This document shows, piece after piece, positions 44,819 to 52,318 of a stretch of 64,000 bases of DNA (within the stretch, counting starts at the first letter, position 1; each line of letters starts with the position of its first letter). The translations under genes and the position numbers were made by a program. The notes under the pieces are model-generated. The model did not search any database. It was not told where the DNA came from and worked only from the letters and a program-made list of their open reading frames with translations. Where the stretch lies: the NCBI GenBank assembly GCA_016938675.1, contig JAFGUF010000027.1, forward strand, positions 62,001 through 126,000, written 5' to 3'. The DNA comes from Clostridia bacterium (GTDB lineage Bacteria; Bacillota; Clostridia; Christensenellales; UMGS416).

Positions 44819-45937
44819 ATGGTTGAAATAAAGGTAGTAGAAACAAAAAAGCAGAGAAAAGAGTTTGTAAACTTTCTTTTTAAACTCTATAAAGGAAATA
44901 AATACTGGGCTCCGCCTTTTAAGGCAAGCGAAATGGACATACTAATCCCGGGAAAGGTTGCTGCACATAAATTCTGCAAAAGCAAGTTTTTCCTTGCATA
45001 TAAGGACGGCAAACTAGTGGGCAGAGTAGGCGGAATAATAAACTCACGAACAAACGCCCAATGGAACGAAAACAGCGTGCGCTTTACAAGATTTGATTTT
45101 ATTGATGACTATGAAGTGTCCGGTGCTCTTTTGAAGGCTGTAGAGGAATGGGGCGCAAGCGAAGGTGCAGATAAATGCCACGGGCCTTTAGGATACTCAG
45201 ACCTTGATCAGGAAGGTATGCTGATAGAGGGCTTTGATGAGATGGGAACTTTTGTAACGCTCTACAATTATGAGTATTACGTGGATCACATGAAGCACCA
45301 CGGCTATGGAAAAGACATAGACTGGGTTGAATACAGATTCGAAATTCCAGAAAAAGTAGACAAAAAAATACATACAATATCTCAAATGCTTCAGAAAAAA
45401 GCAGGGTATAAGCTGCTAGAATTCACAAAAACAAAAGACCTGCTTAAGTACGCAAAGGATTTATTTAGTATATGGAACAAGGCATATATTGTTCTCTTTG
45501 GCGCAGCTTTGCTGGATGAAAACCAGGTAGATGAAATCGTAAAGGAGTTTTTAGGGATTGTTAACCCGGAGTTCATTAAACTAGTTGCTGATAAAAATGA
45601 TAACATTGTCGCTTTTGGAATATGTTTTCCCTCGCTTACAAAAGCCGCTCAAAAAGCAAAGGGGAATATTCTTCCGTTTGGACTGCTGCATTTTCTTCAC
45701 GCATTGAAGAAAAATGACACCATGGATATGTATCTGGTAGGGGTGCTTCCGGAACTTCAGGGCCAGGGGATAAACGCAATATTGATTGATTCACTAATGT
45801 CTACAGCTATTAAGTACAATCTTAAATACGCAGAAAGCAATCCTGAGCTTGAAAACAATGAGAAGGTACAGTCTCAATGGAAAGACTTTGAAAAAAGACA
45901 GCATCGCCGTAGAAGATGCTGGATAAAAGAAATATAG
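44819..45937 (+). CDS. Large GNAT-like protein of unknown function
   Basis: A 372-residue soluble protein. The C-terminal part has an acetyltransferase-like segment, MYLVGVLPELQGQGINAILIDSL near residue 307, with the QGQGxN acetyl-CoA loop, and an earlier domain, KFFLAYKDGKLVGRVGGIIN near residue 55, also looks GNAT-like. It is therefore probably a two-domain GNAT protein of the kind common, and usually labelled hypothetical, in bacteria. I start at ATG 44819, with AGGA about seven bases before; an in-frame TTG at 44804 precedes that site. It is likely cotranscribed with degV. The substrate is unknown. Confidence 0.75.
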   Translation: MVEIKVVETKKQRKEFVNFLFKLYKGNKYWAPPFKASEMDILIPGKVAAHKFCKSKFFLAYKDGKLVGRVGGIINSRTNAQWNENSVRFTRFDFIDDYEVSGALLKAVEEWGASEGADKCHGPLGYSDLDQEGMLIEGFDEMGTFVTLYNYEYYVDHMKHHGYGKDIDWVEYRFEIPEKVDKKIHTISQMLQKKAGYKLLEFTKTKDLLKYAKDLFSIWNKAYIVLFGAALLDENQVDEIVKEFLGIVNPEFIKLVADKNDNIVAFGICFPSLTKAAQKAKGNILPFGLLHFLHALKKNDTMDMYLVGVLPELQGQGINAILIDSLMSTAIKYNLKYAESNPELENNEKVQSQWKDFEKRQHRRRRCWIKEI

Positions 45938-45945
45938 AGCTTTTT

Positions 45946-45970
45946 ACCCTCATTATATTATGAGGGTTTT
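45946..45970 (+). terminator. Terminator after the GNAT-like gene
   Basis: ACCCTCAT (45946-45953) pairs with ATGAGGGT (45960-45967), followed by T bases. Confidence 0.8.
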
Positions 45971-46049
45971 ACTTAATTTAGGCAAAAGTCAACAAATATA
46001 ATTTTCAGCCATTGGTTATACCATTTTTCTCCAAAATCAAAAATTTACC

Positions 46050-46078
46050 TTGACATTCTGTGTCTGCGTCTTTATAAT
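46050..46078 (+). promoter_or_regulatory. Consensus promoter for greA-lysS
   Basis: TTGACA (46050-46055) and TATAAT (46073-46078) with a 17-base spacer, an exact sigma-A consensus. Confidence 0.88.
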
Positions 46079-46083
46079 TTGAT

Positions 46084-46127
46084 AATTACTGGGAGTCTGT
46101 GATTATCGCGGCTCCCTTAAGGTAATT
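46084..46127 (+). promoter_or_regulatory. Hairpin at the start of the greA leader
   Basis: AATTAC (46084-46089) pairs with GTAATT (46122-46127), and GGGAG (46091-46095) with CTCCC (46113-46117). The stem sits at the very 5' end of the predicted transcript, about 60 bases before greA, and has no T run, so it is not a plain terminator. It may stabilise the RNA or bind a factor. Confidence 0.4.
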
Positions 46128-46187
46128 TTATGGCCCATAGAGTAGTTTACCTAAAACTCTTAGTCAATTAACAAGGGGGAACATCCT

Positions 46188-46664
46188 ATGTCAACCAAAC
46201 CTGTATACCTTACTAAAGAAGGTTTAAAAAAGCTGGAGGATCGTCTTGAATACCTGACCTCTACCAGACGCAGTGAAGTAGCCGAAAGAATTAAGGCTGC
46301 TATAGCTCTTGGCGATCTTTCTGAAAACTCAGAATATATTGAGGCAAAAAACGACCAAGCCTTTCTTGAGGGCGAGATCGTTCAGATAGAAACAACTTTG
46401 CGCCACGCACAGCTTATTAACTCTGCCGATATAGACGGCAATCATGTTATAGTAGGCGCAGTAGTCGAACTTAAAGATTTGGACAGCAAAAAGAAAATAA
46501 CCTATACTATAGTCAGCCCTAACGAGGCCGACCCATTTACCGGAAAAGTATCTAATGAGTCTCCTATAGGTATAGCGCTGATGGAAAAGGCAGTCGGCGA
46601 TACAGTGACTATTTCTACTCCTAAGGGAGAGAAGCACCTTAAGATTCTTGAGGTTCACAGCTAA
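46188..46664 (+). CDS. greA: Transcription elongation factor GreA
   Basis: GreA enters the RNA polymerase secondary channel and stimulates cleavage of backtracked RNA. The 158-residue protein has the N-terminal coiled coil with the basic and acidic tip (KKLEDRLEYLTSTRRSEVAERIKAA, DLSENSEY near residue 44, holding the catalytic acidic pair) and the C-terminal FKBP-like domain (VSNESPIGIALMEKAVGDTV). It is 35 bases upstream of lysS, a common clostridial pair. Confidence 0.96.
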   Translation: MSTKPVYLTKEGLKKLEDRLEYLTSTRRSEVAERIKAAIALGDLSENSEYIEAKNDQAFLEGEIVQIETTLRHAQLINSADIDGNHVIVGAVVELKDLDSKKKITYTIVSPNEADPFTGKVSNESPIGIALMEKAVGDTVTISTPKGEKHLKILEVHS

Positions 46665-46699
46665 ATAAACAAAAACGACTAAAATAAGCGAGGTAAAAA

Positions 46700-48190
46700 A
46701 TGTCTGACAATCACAATCATATTGAACCACAGATAAATGAAAGTGAAATAATCAAGGTTCGCCATGAAAAACTTGATAACTTAATAAATGAGGGTATGAA
46801 CCCTTTTTTACAGACTAAATATAAAATTACTGCTTATTCAAATGAAATAACTGATAAGTTTGAATCACTAGAAGGACAGGAAGTGAGCATAGCGGGCAGG
46901 CTGATGAGCAAACGTGTAATGGGCAAGGCCAGCTTCGGCCATATTCAGGACACTAAAGGCCAGATTCAGATATATGTAAAGCGTGATTTGCTGGGAGAGG
47001 ATGAATACAGGCACTTTAAAAAGATGGATATCGGCGATATCGCAGGCGTAAAAGGCATTGTATTCAGAACTCAAAAAGGCGAAATATCCGTTGAGGCCAC
47101 TGAGGTCATTCTTCTTTCCAAGTCTCTTCTGCCTCTTCCCGAAAAATACCACGGGCTTAAAGACCAGGATTTAAGATACCGGCAGAGATATCTAGACCTT
47201 ATTGTAAACCCTGAAGTAAAGGACGTATTTGTTCTACGCTCAAGGATTATTAAGGAAATCCGCAATTTCATGGATGAGAAAGGCTTTCTGGAGGTTGAAA
47301 CACCTGTTTTAAGCAATCACTCTACCAATGCTGCTGCAAGGCCTTTCAGGACACATCATAATACTTTAGATCTTGATATGTTCCTCAGAGTTGAGCTGGA
47401 ATTGATGCTAAAGCGGCTAATTATCGGCGGATTCGACAGAGTATATGAAATAGGTCGTATTTTCAGAAACGAAGGCATGAGCACACGGCATAATCCGGAA
47501 TTTACAATGATTGAAATGTATCAAGCCTATACTGACCTTGAAGGCATGATGAACCTAGCTGAGGATATGATAGTTCATATAGCCGACAAAGTAATTGGAA
47601 AAAGGGAAATTACTTATCAAGATGAAACAATAAATTTAAACAGCCCATTTGCAAGGCTTAGCATGATAGACGCAGTGAAGCAGTATACCGGAGTGGACTT
47701 CGAAAGCTTTGAGCAGGATGATGAAAAAGCAAGAGCTGCGGCCAAGGAACTGGGAGTACATGTGGAAAATAACGCCGTATGGGGCAATGTATTAAATGAA
47801 GTTTTTGAAGAAAAGGTAGAAGAAAACCTTCTGCAGCCAACCTTCATCTATAATTACCCGATTGAGGTCTCTCCGCTTGCTAAGCGCATACAGGGCAGAG
47901 AGCACCTAACTGAAAGGTTTGAAATATTTGTTACAAGGCGTGAGCTGGGCAATGCGTTTACAGAGCTGAATGACCCGATTGACCAGCGCCAAAGATTCGA
48001 AAAGCAGGCGATTGCTAAGCATGGAGATGAAGATTACACAATAGATGAAGACTTCGTTACTGCAATGGAATACGGAATGCCTCCAACTGGCGGAATGGGA
48101 ATTGGCTTGGACAGGCTGATAATGCTCTTTACAGATGCACCGTCTATCCGAGATGTGCTGCTTTTCCCGACAATGAAGCCAAAAGAATAG
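46700..48190 (+). CDS. lysS: Lysine-tRNA ligase (class II)
   Basis: It charges tRNA-Lys in the cytoplasm. The 496-residue protein has an N-terminal OB-fold anticodon domain (EVSIAGRLMSKRVMGKASFGHIQD) and the class II catalytic motifs: motif 1 FLEVETPVLS near residue 196, motif 2 YEIGRIFRNEGMSTRHNPEFTMIE near residue 250, and motif 3 GMGIGLDRLIMLFT near residue 470. It follows greA, and a terminator follows lysS. Confidence 0.97.
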   Translation: MSDNHNHIEPQINESEIIKVRHEKLDNLINEGMNPFLQTKYKITAYSNEITDKFESLEGQEVSIAGRLMSKRVMGKASFGHIQDTKGQIQIYVKRDLLGEDEYRHFKKMDIGDIAGVKGIVFRTQKGEISVEATEVILLSKSLLPLPEKYHGLKDQDLRYRQRYLDLIVNPEVKDVFVLRSRIIKEIRNFMDEKGFLEVETPVLSNHSTNAAARPFRTHHNTLDLDMFLRVELELMLKRLIIGGFDRVYEIGRIFRNEGMSTRHNPEFTMIEMYQAYTDLEGMMNLAEDMIVHIADKVIGKREITYQDETINLNSPFARLSMIDAVKQYTGVDFESFEQDDEKARAAAKELGVHVENNAVWGNVLNEVFEEKVEENLLQPTFIYNYPIEVSPLAKRIQGREHLTERFEIFVTRRELGNAFTELNDPIDQRQRFEKQAIAKHGDEDYTIDEDFVTAMEYGMPPTGGMGIGLDRLIMLFTDAPSIRDVLLFPTMKPKE

Positions 48191-48196
48191 CAAAGC

Positions 48197-48223
48197 AAAA
48201 CCCGATTTTATAAATCGGGTTTT
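48197..48223. terminator. Bidirectional terminator after lysS
   Basis: A 12-bp perfect stem (48197-48208 with 48212-48223) and a three-base loop, between lysS and the convergent glycosylase gene. Confidence 0.93.
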
Positions 48224-48226
48224 TTA

Positions 48227-49015
48227 TTATTCATATACTTCCTGCTGCCTAGTGTAATATGTTTTTTTAGACGCTATTTGCTCCACTATTATCATCTCGC
48301 CTTTTTTTGTTTTCCTCAGCCTTTTGTTGTGAACATTGAAGAAATCTCGTATCTCTCCGGATATTATGTTGGGTGAGATATACTTTATATTCTCTATTCC
48401 CCAAAGAAGAGTTTCTTTTATATGTTCGTAAAGTTCTTCTATTTTCTCCTCCGGTATTTTCCCGGTTATGGATTTGGGCGAAACGCCTGCATTGTATAGT
48501 ATTTCGTCACAGTAAGCATTTCCAATTCCTCTTATGCATTTCTGATCAAGTAGAAGCGCCTTAATATTTCTTCGTGATGACCCAAGCACAAGAGATAGAA
48601 AATATGGATACGTGAAACCTTCCGATAATGCGTCGGGTACCTGTCGTACCTTCGGATTGAATTCAATTTTTGCCATCATCTGTCTGTCACTTATTGATAG
48701 TATTGTTTCATCTTCAAAAAACAATGCGGTTATTTTGTTAAAAAGATTCGGGTCAATATATTTGCTGCTAACGGTAAAAATTCCTGAAAGCATCAAATGG
48801 ACATAAAAGCTATTCCCGTTGCTTAATGAAAATTTTATTTCCTTTCCATCCTGTGTAATATCTGCAAAGTAATCTCCGGTAATTCCATCCACAAAAGCCT
48901 GCGGAGATACATTTATCTTCTTTGCAGCAAAGGTTTTTACTTCGATGATTTTTTTATTGAGAAGCTGTTTTCTCAAGTTTTCTGCGTATACATATAAATC
49001 GGGTAATTCTGGCAT
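48227..49015 (-). CDS. Fpg/Nei family DNA glycosylase-like protein without a zinc finger
   Basis: A 262-residue member of the formamidopyrimidine-DNA glycosylase family. The catalytic N-terminal Pro2 and Glu3 are present (MPELPDL), though the usual Glu6 is Asp. The central lysine region and helix-two-turn-helix pattern RNIKALLLDQKCIRGIGNAYCDEILYNAGVSP near residue 150 are well kept. The C-terminal zinc finger (normally CxxC...CxxC) has no cysteine: FFNVHNKRLRKTKKGE then KKTYYTRQQ takes its place, as in zincless Nei-like enzymes such as NEIL1. It probably still removes oxidised bases, but substrate range is uncertain. Confidence 0.88.
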   Translation of the reverse strand: MPELPDLYVYAENLRKQLLNKKIIEVKTFAAKKINVSPQAFVDGITGDYFADITQDGKEIKFSLSNGNSFYVHLMLSGIFTVSSKYIDPNLFNKITALFFEDETILSISDRQMMAKIEFNPKVRQVPDALSEGFTYPYFLSLVLGSSRRNIKALLLDQKCIRGIGNAYCDEILYNAGVSPKSITGKIPEEKIEELYEHIKETLLWGIENIKYISPNIISGEIRDFFNVHNKRLRKTKKGEMIIVEQIASKKTYYTRQQEVYE

Positions 49016-49111
49016 AATTTCTCTCCTTGCATTAAAATAATAATATCGTATTTTGTAAAATAAGTAAATCGCTTATTAAAATAAGTGAAAAAAAGTTATT
49101 CTCCAATTAAG

Positions 49112-49140
49112 TTGAAATTATTGCCTATTCGTGATATATT
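49112..49140 (+). promoter_or_regulatory. Promoter for the small membrane protein
   Basis: TTGAAA (49112-49117) and TATATT (49135-49140) with a 17-base spacer. Confidence 0.7.
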
Positions 49141-49192
49141 CTACTAGTATTATATGCATAGATACAGAATACGCAAAATAGGAGGTATCATT

Positions 49193-49381
49193 ATGAAATT
49201 ATCCGCACCAAAAAAGGGCATTTATATTATTGCTTTAATACTTGCAATAGTAGTGCTGGTTGCAAAACTGGTTCCAGCACTTAGCAGCCTAATTCCGCCA
49301 ATTATCATGAACAACCTGTTCTGGGGAATGACAGCAGCATATGTTCTTCTGTTCTTAGGAACAACATTTAAAGGCCTTTAA
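49193..49381 (+). CDS. Small two-helix membrane protein
   Basis: A 62-residue protein with two hydrophobic helices (about residues 10-30 and 38-57) and a basic N-terminus, so an inside-facing start is likely. The family is unknown. ATG 49193 lies 7 bases after a perfect AGGAGG; a longer frame from 49154 has no such site. It has its own promoter and terminator, which suggests that it is a real, independently expressed gene. Confidence 0.75.
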   Translation: MKLSAPKKGIYIIALILAIVVLVAKLVPALSSLIPPIIMNNLFWGMTAAYVLLFLGTTFKGL

Positions 49382-49401
49382 AAATAATTAAGAACAATCT
49401 A

Positions 49402-49433
49402 AAAGGACTTGCCATATAGCAGGTCCTTTTTTT
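49402..49433. terminator. Terminator between the small membrane protein and DUF4097 genes
   Basis: AAGGACTTGC-type stem 49402-49412 pairs with 49419-49429 (one G-T pair), followed by a T run on the plus strand. It could also serve the convergent minus-strand operon. Confidence 0.85.
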
Positions 49434-49459
49434 GTGTGATAAAGCATATTTCTATTAGT

Positions 49460-50356
49460 TTAGTTCATATTTAAGTCTCCGCTCACAGTATCAATATTCA
49501 CATATGTACCAGCTGAGTTTGTGCTGTACTCGCCGTTAATGTCTCCGCTTACACTGTCAAAGTCCAGCTTCATTACGCTGTCTTCAGGCATAGTCAGTGA
49601 TATATCTCCGCTTGTTGTGTTTATATGTGTTTCGCATAAAACATCATAGTGGAGGTTAACGCTACCGGATACTGTATTTACATTAACATAGTTATCTTCC
49701 GAATCAATATTACTCAATTCTACATCTCCGCTTGTTGTATTTACAAGAACTTTGCCTAATACTGTCTCCTGCGATGTTATATTTCCTGATGTAGTTGTAA
49801 TATCCAGTGTGTCCACCTGAGTGCAGTATATATTTATATCCCCTGATACTGTTCCCACTTCCAGCTCAGCAAAGCTATTTTTCAAAAAGCTTTCCATACT
49901 TACATCGCTTGATACTCCGGATATTTTTATGTCCTGTGCGTAATCAGCGGGTATGCCCACTCTAAGCTGACTGTCTGTGATATTCAGGTTGCCAAAAACC
50001 ATTTGCGGATACTTTACCTTCGCATTTATTACACTGCCGATTTTTTCAGTTTCCAATGTAACTGTTTCTGTGCTTGTGTAGCCGTAGCAGTCCAAAGTAA
50101 TCTCCAGCTGCTCTTCTGACTCATAAAATGTCACGTCTGATGATACAGTTATGATATTCACTTTTGTTATGCCGTCCAAATCAAATACATCATTTTTGTG
50201 GTATTCAAATGGCTCTCTGCTGCTTATTAAGAATTCCCCGTCTCCATCGAGTCCGTCCTTTATAGACTGCGCTATAAATATTGACGCTATAATGCCAAAG
50301 ACAACAAAAACCGCTAAGCAAATAACAACAATTTTTAAAACAACTTTATTATTCAT
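49460..50356 (-). CDS. DUF4097 family beta-helix-like protein
   Basis: A 298-residue protein with one N-terminal membrane helix (about residues 7-29) and an outer domain made of many short repeats of the form TVSGDINIY, TTSGNITSQ, TTSGDVELS, TVSGSVNLH and TTSGDISLT, spaced about 20 residues apart. This is the DUF4097 adhesin-like beta-helix pattern. The function is unknown, but the gene is a regular partner of PadR and DUF1700 genes and may sense or act on the cell envelope. It is last in the padR operon. Confidence 0.88.
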   Translation of the reverse strand: MNNKVVLKIVVICLAVFVVFGIIASIFIAQSIKDGLDGDGEFLISSREPFEYHKNDVFDLDGITKVNIITVSSDVTFYESEEQLEITLDCYGYTSTETVTLETEKIGSVINAKVKYPQMVFGNLNITDSQLRVGIPADYAQDIKISGVSSDVSMESFLKNSFAELEVGTVSGDINIYCTQVDTLDITTTSGNITSQETVLGKVLVNTTSGDVELSNIDSEDNYVNVNTVSGSVNLHYDVLCETHINTTSGDISLTMPEDSVMKLDFDSVSGDINGEYSTNSAGTYVNIDTVSGDLNMN

Positions 50357-50365
50357 TTCTTTCTC

Positions 50366-50884
50366 CTATTCTCCCGTTACCATTTTTATATGAAGATTCG
50401 CAAACCATACAAGCCCCTTGAACGAATATATAGTCAGATATATCATGCCTATTCCCATCAATACCGCAAGCGCCAGAACCGAGATTCCGCCAAATAGCAG
50501 AATGTACCAGGGCAGGGCAATGAAAAACATTCCCAGAATTGCTGCAATTCCTGATACTACAAGCCCGAGAACTACAGTCCACAGAGCGAGCCATATTGAG
50601 AAAAGTGTTAATATTATAGATACTCCTATAAGTATATCGAAGAATAATAGTCCTATTAGTCCGACTATTCTGCTTCCAACAGACATTTTGCCGTCTTTGC
50701 TCTCATCATATCCATACTCTTTGGCTATGTCCACAGGGTCACCCAATGATTCAATTATTTCCTGTTCCGTCTTTCCCTCTGCCATTCCAGTAGCGAAGTG
50801 TTCCTCGAAATCATTAATGATTTCGTTTGATTCATCAGTCGGCAGCATTTTTTTCAATTTTGATAAATATTGTTCCTTATTCAT
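50366..50884 (-). CDS. DUF1700 / HAAS domain membrane protein
   Basis: A 172-residue protein with a short N-terminal helical HAAS domain (EQYLSKLKKMLPTDESNEIINDFEEHF, then EIIESLGDPVDIAKEYGY) and four membrane helices. HAAS domains mark proteins cotranscribed with PadR regulators and DUF4097 partners. It starts inside the padR gene (8-base overlap) and is 9 bases from the DUF4097 gene. The biochemical role is not known. Confidence 0.88.
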   Translation of the reverse strand: MNKEQYLSKLKKMLPTDESNEIINDFEEHFATGMAEGKTEQEIIESLGDPVDIAKEYGYDESKDGKMSVGSRIVGLIGLLFFDILIGVSIILTLFSIWLALWTVVLGLVVSGIAAILGMFFIALPWYILLFGGISVLALAVLMGIGMIYLTIYSFKGLVWFANLHIKMVTGE

Positions 50885-51200
50885 AGGACTCGCCTCCCTC
50901 TACAATACTGTCTACTCCATTTCGCAGCAGCACCCAGTCGCCCTCTAGGCTTTGCCTCTGCTCGTCTCCTCTTTTTGTTAGTCTGTAATATTTTCTTGGC
51001 GGGCCTTCACTGGACTCACTCAGATATGTTTCAACGCTGTTTTCGTCTTTTAATCTTCTTAGAACGGGATATATACCCCCATCGGAAATATTTATCTTTT
51101 TGCTAAGTACGCTTGCTAATTCATATCCATACCTGTCTTCTTCCAGAAGCATAGACAGTACGCACAATTCTATTACACCCTTTTTAAATTGAATATCCAT
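50877..51200 (-). CDS. PadR family transcriptional regulator
   Basis: A 107-residue winged-helix repressor: QFKKGVIELCVLSMLLEEDRYGYELASVLSKK, then DGGIYPVLRRLKDENSVETY and GPPRKYYRLTKRG, the whole PadR domain, with a short C-terminal helix. It starts after AAGGAG. It is first in padR-DUF1700-DUF4097 and probably controls its own operon through the dyad around the promoter. Its promoter and first 16 codons are duplicated upstream (see the 35-residue ORF). Confidence 0.92.
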   Translation of the reverse strand: MDIQFKKGVIELCVLSMLLEEDRYGYELASVLSKKINISDGGIYPVLRRLKDENSVETYLSESSEGPPRKYYRLTKRGDEQRQSLEGDWVLLRNGVDSIVEGGESYE

Positions 51201-51237
51201 ATGTTCTCCTTTCTCTACTGTTTCTTGAATAATAGTA

Positions 51238-51266
51238 ATTATATATTATTACTGTTCTTGTGTCAA
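51238..51266 (-). promoter_or_regulatory. Promoter and likely operator of the padR operon
   Basis: On the minus strand, TTGACA (51266-51261) and TATAAT (51243-51238) with a 17-base spacer, an exact consensus. The AGTAAT...ATTACT dyad around the -10 box is a candidate PadR operator. Confidence 0.8.
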
Positions 51267-51323
51267 TAGTTTTTTAAAATTAATAGAGTGAGTTCTACGT
51301 CAGCCTTTTAATATAGACCTTTG

Positions 51324-51431
51324 CTATTGCATAGCTAAAAACAACACTGCATAAATTGAAGCAAATAGAACAAATTGAACTGCAGCAAGCAAGCAAAGCT
51401 CTAATACGCTATTTTTAAATTGACTATTCAT
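51324..51431 (-). CDS. 35-residue hydrophobic ORF born of a padR 5' duplication
   Basis: A short frame starting at ATG 51431 behind a GAGGGGGG ribosome site. The first 16 residues (MNSQFKNSVLELCLLA) clearly match the PadR start (MDIQFKKGVIELCVLS). After that the sequences part, and residues 14-34 form one hydrophobic helix (VQFVLFASIYAVLFLAM). The matching DNA runs from the -35 box through about codon 16. It may be a decayed padR copy or a new small membrane protein. Confidence 0.5.
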   Translation of the reverse strand: MNSQFKNSVLELCLLAAVQFVLFASIYAVLFLAMQ

Positions 51432-51467
51432 ACGTTTCCCCCCTCTATTGTTTTTATAATAATAGTG

Positions 51468-51496
51468 ATTTTACATTACTACTGTTTGTATGTCAA
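51468..51496 (-). promoter_or_regulatory. Duplicated padR-type promoter
   Basis: On the minus strand, TTGACA (51496-51491) and TAAAAT (51473-51468) with a 17-base spacer, with the same surrounding sequence as the padR promoter 230 bp away. Confidence 0.75.
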
Positions 51497-51542
51497 TAGT
51501 TTTTTTATAACAATAGTATTTTTATATAGTTAATTCACTTGT

Positions 51543-51582
51543 AAATAAAAAGGATACCTTTCTTTTTGTGAAAAGTATCCTT
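51543..51582 (-). terminator. Terminator for the DUF3267 gene
   Basis: AAGGATAC (51550-51557) pairs with GTATCCTT (51575-51582). A T run follows on the minus strand. Confidence 0.8.
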
Positions 51583-51602
51583 GTGAAATATCAATATATA
51601 GA

Positions 51603-52244
51603 TTAATTTATTTTTTCAAGCAGCAGGTATCCCAATTCATATTCCCCATTTTTAGGCATGTTCTCTATCACGTATTTATCCCTGCCATCCTTTCTCATTG
51701 TCCACATATACCATAGGTCGCCTGCACTGCCGCTAAAAAACATTGCGCTTAAAAAAACTAAAAATCCATTCTGCAGGGCAAACGCAAGAGCCATAACAGG
51801 CAATACCAGCACATAAATAGGCATCATTAAGGATGTTCTGGATTCCTTTACGGTAGTTGGCTCCAACGAAATACAATACGCCATGCCGGATTTCACTACT
51901 AATCCGAACTTCAGCTTTTCCTTGGGTACTTTTCCCCATATTCTATATGAGAGATAGTGTACATATTCATGTGCTACTACAAATACAATAAAGGAGGCAA
52001 AAAAAGCTGCTAAGTATATTAAAAAGTCTTTCGCACCAAATGAAAACTCTTCTGCAGGTGTCCCCATCATTACCCTGAAGGGAATATATAGCGCATATAC
52101 CAGAATTATTAGCAAAATAGCAACCGCATTTATCAAAATTATCTTATTTGCCTTTTCCTTCCCTGCAGCTATTCTATTTTCCAATACAGTAAATCGATTT
52201 TGGCCATATTCTATAATATCACCTTGCTTATATATATTTGACAT
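51603..52244 (-). CDS. DUF3267 zinc-metalloprotease-like membrane protein
   Basis: A 213-residue protein with about four membrane helices. The HExxH motif is in VVAHEYVHYLSY near residue 91, as in the DUF3267 family of putative membrane zinc peptidases; the proteolytic role is not proven. I start at ATG 52244, six bases after AGGAGG (52256-52251); ATG 52247 is a close alternative, and a longer frame from 52286 runs through the rny terminator. It is probably monocistronic. Confidence 0.82.
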   Translation of the reverse strand: MSNIYKQGDIIEYGQNRFTVLENRIAAGKEKANKIILINAVAILLIILVYALYIPFRVMMGTPAEEFSFGAKDFLIYLAAFFASFIVFVVAHEYVHYLSYRIWGKVPKEKLKFGLVVKSGMAYCISLEPTTVKESRTSLMMPIYVLVLPVMALAFALQNGFLVFLSAMFFSGSAGDLWYMWTMRKDGRDKYVIENMPKNGEYELGYLLLEKIN

Positions 52245-52263
52245 CATATCCCTCCTATTAATT

Positions 52264-52299
52264 AATAAAAAAGGAGCATGCTGCAAAGAGCTGCTCCTT
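52264..52299 (-). terminator. Terminator of rny
   Basis: AAGGAGCA (52271-52278) pairs with TGCTCCTT (52292-52299). On the minus strand a TTTTTTATT tail follows. Confidence 0.85.
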
Positions 52300-52318
52300 A
52301 AAATGTTTTTAGTCTATT

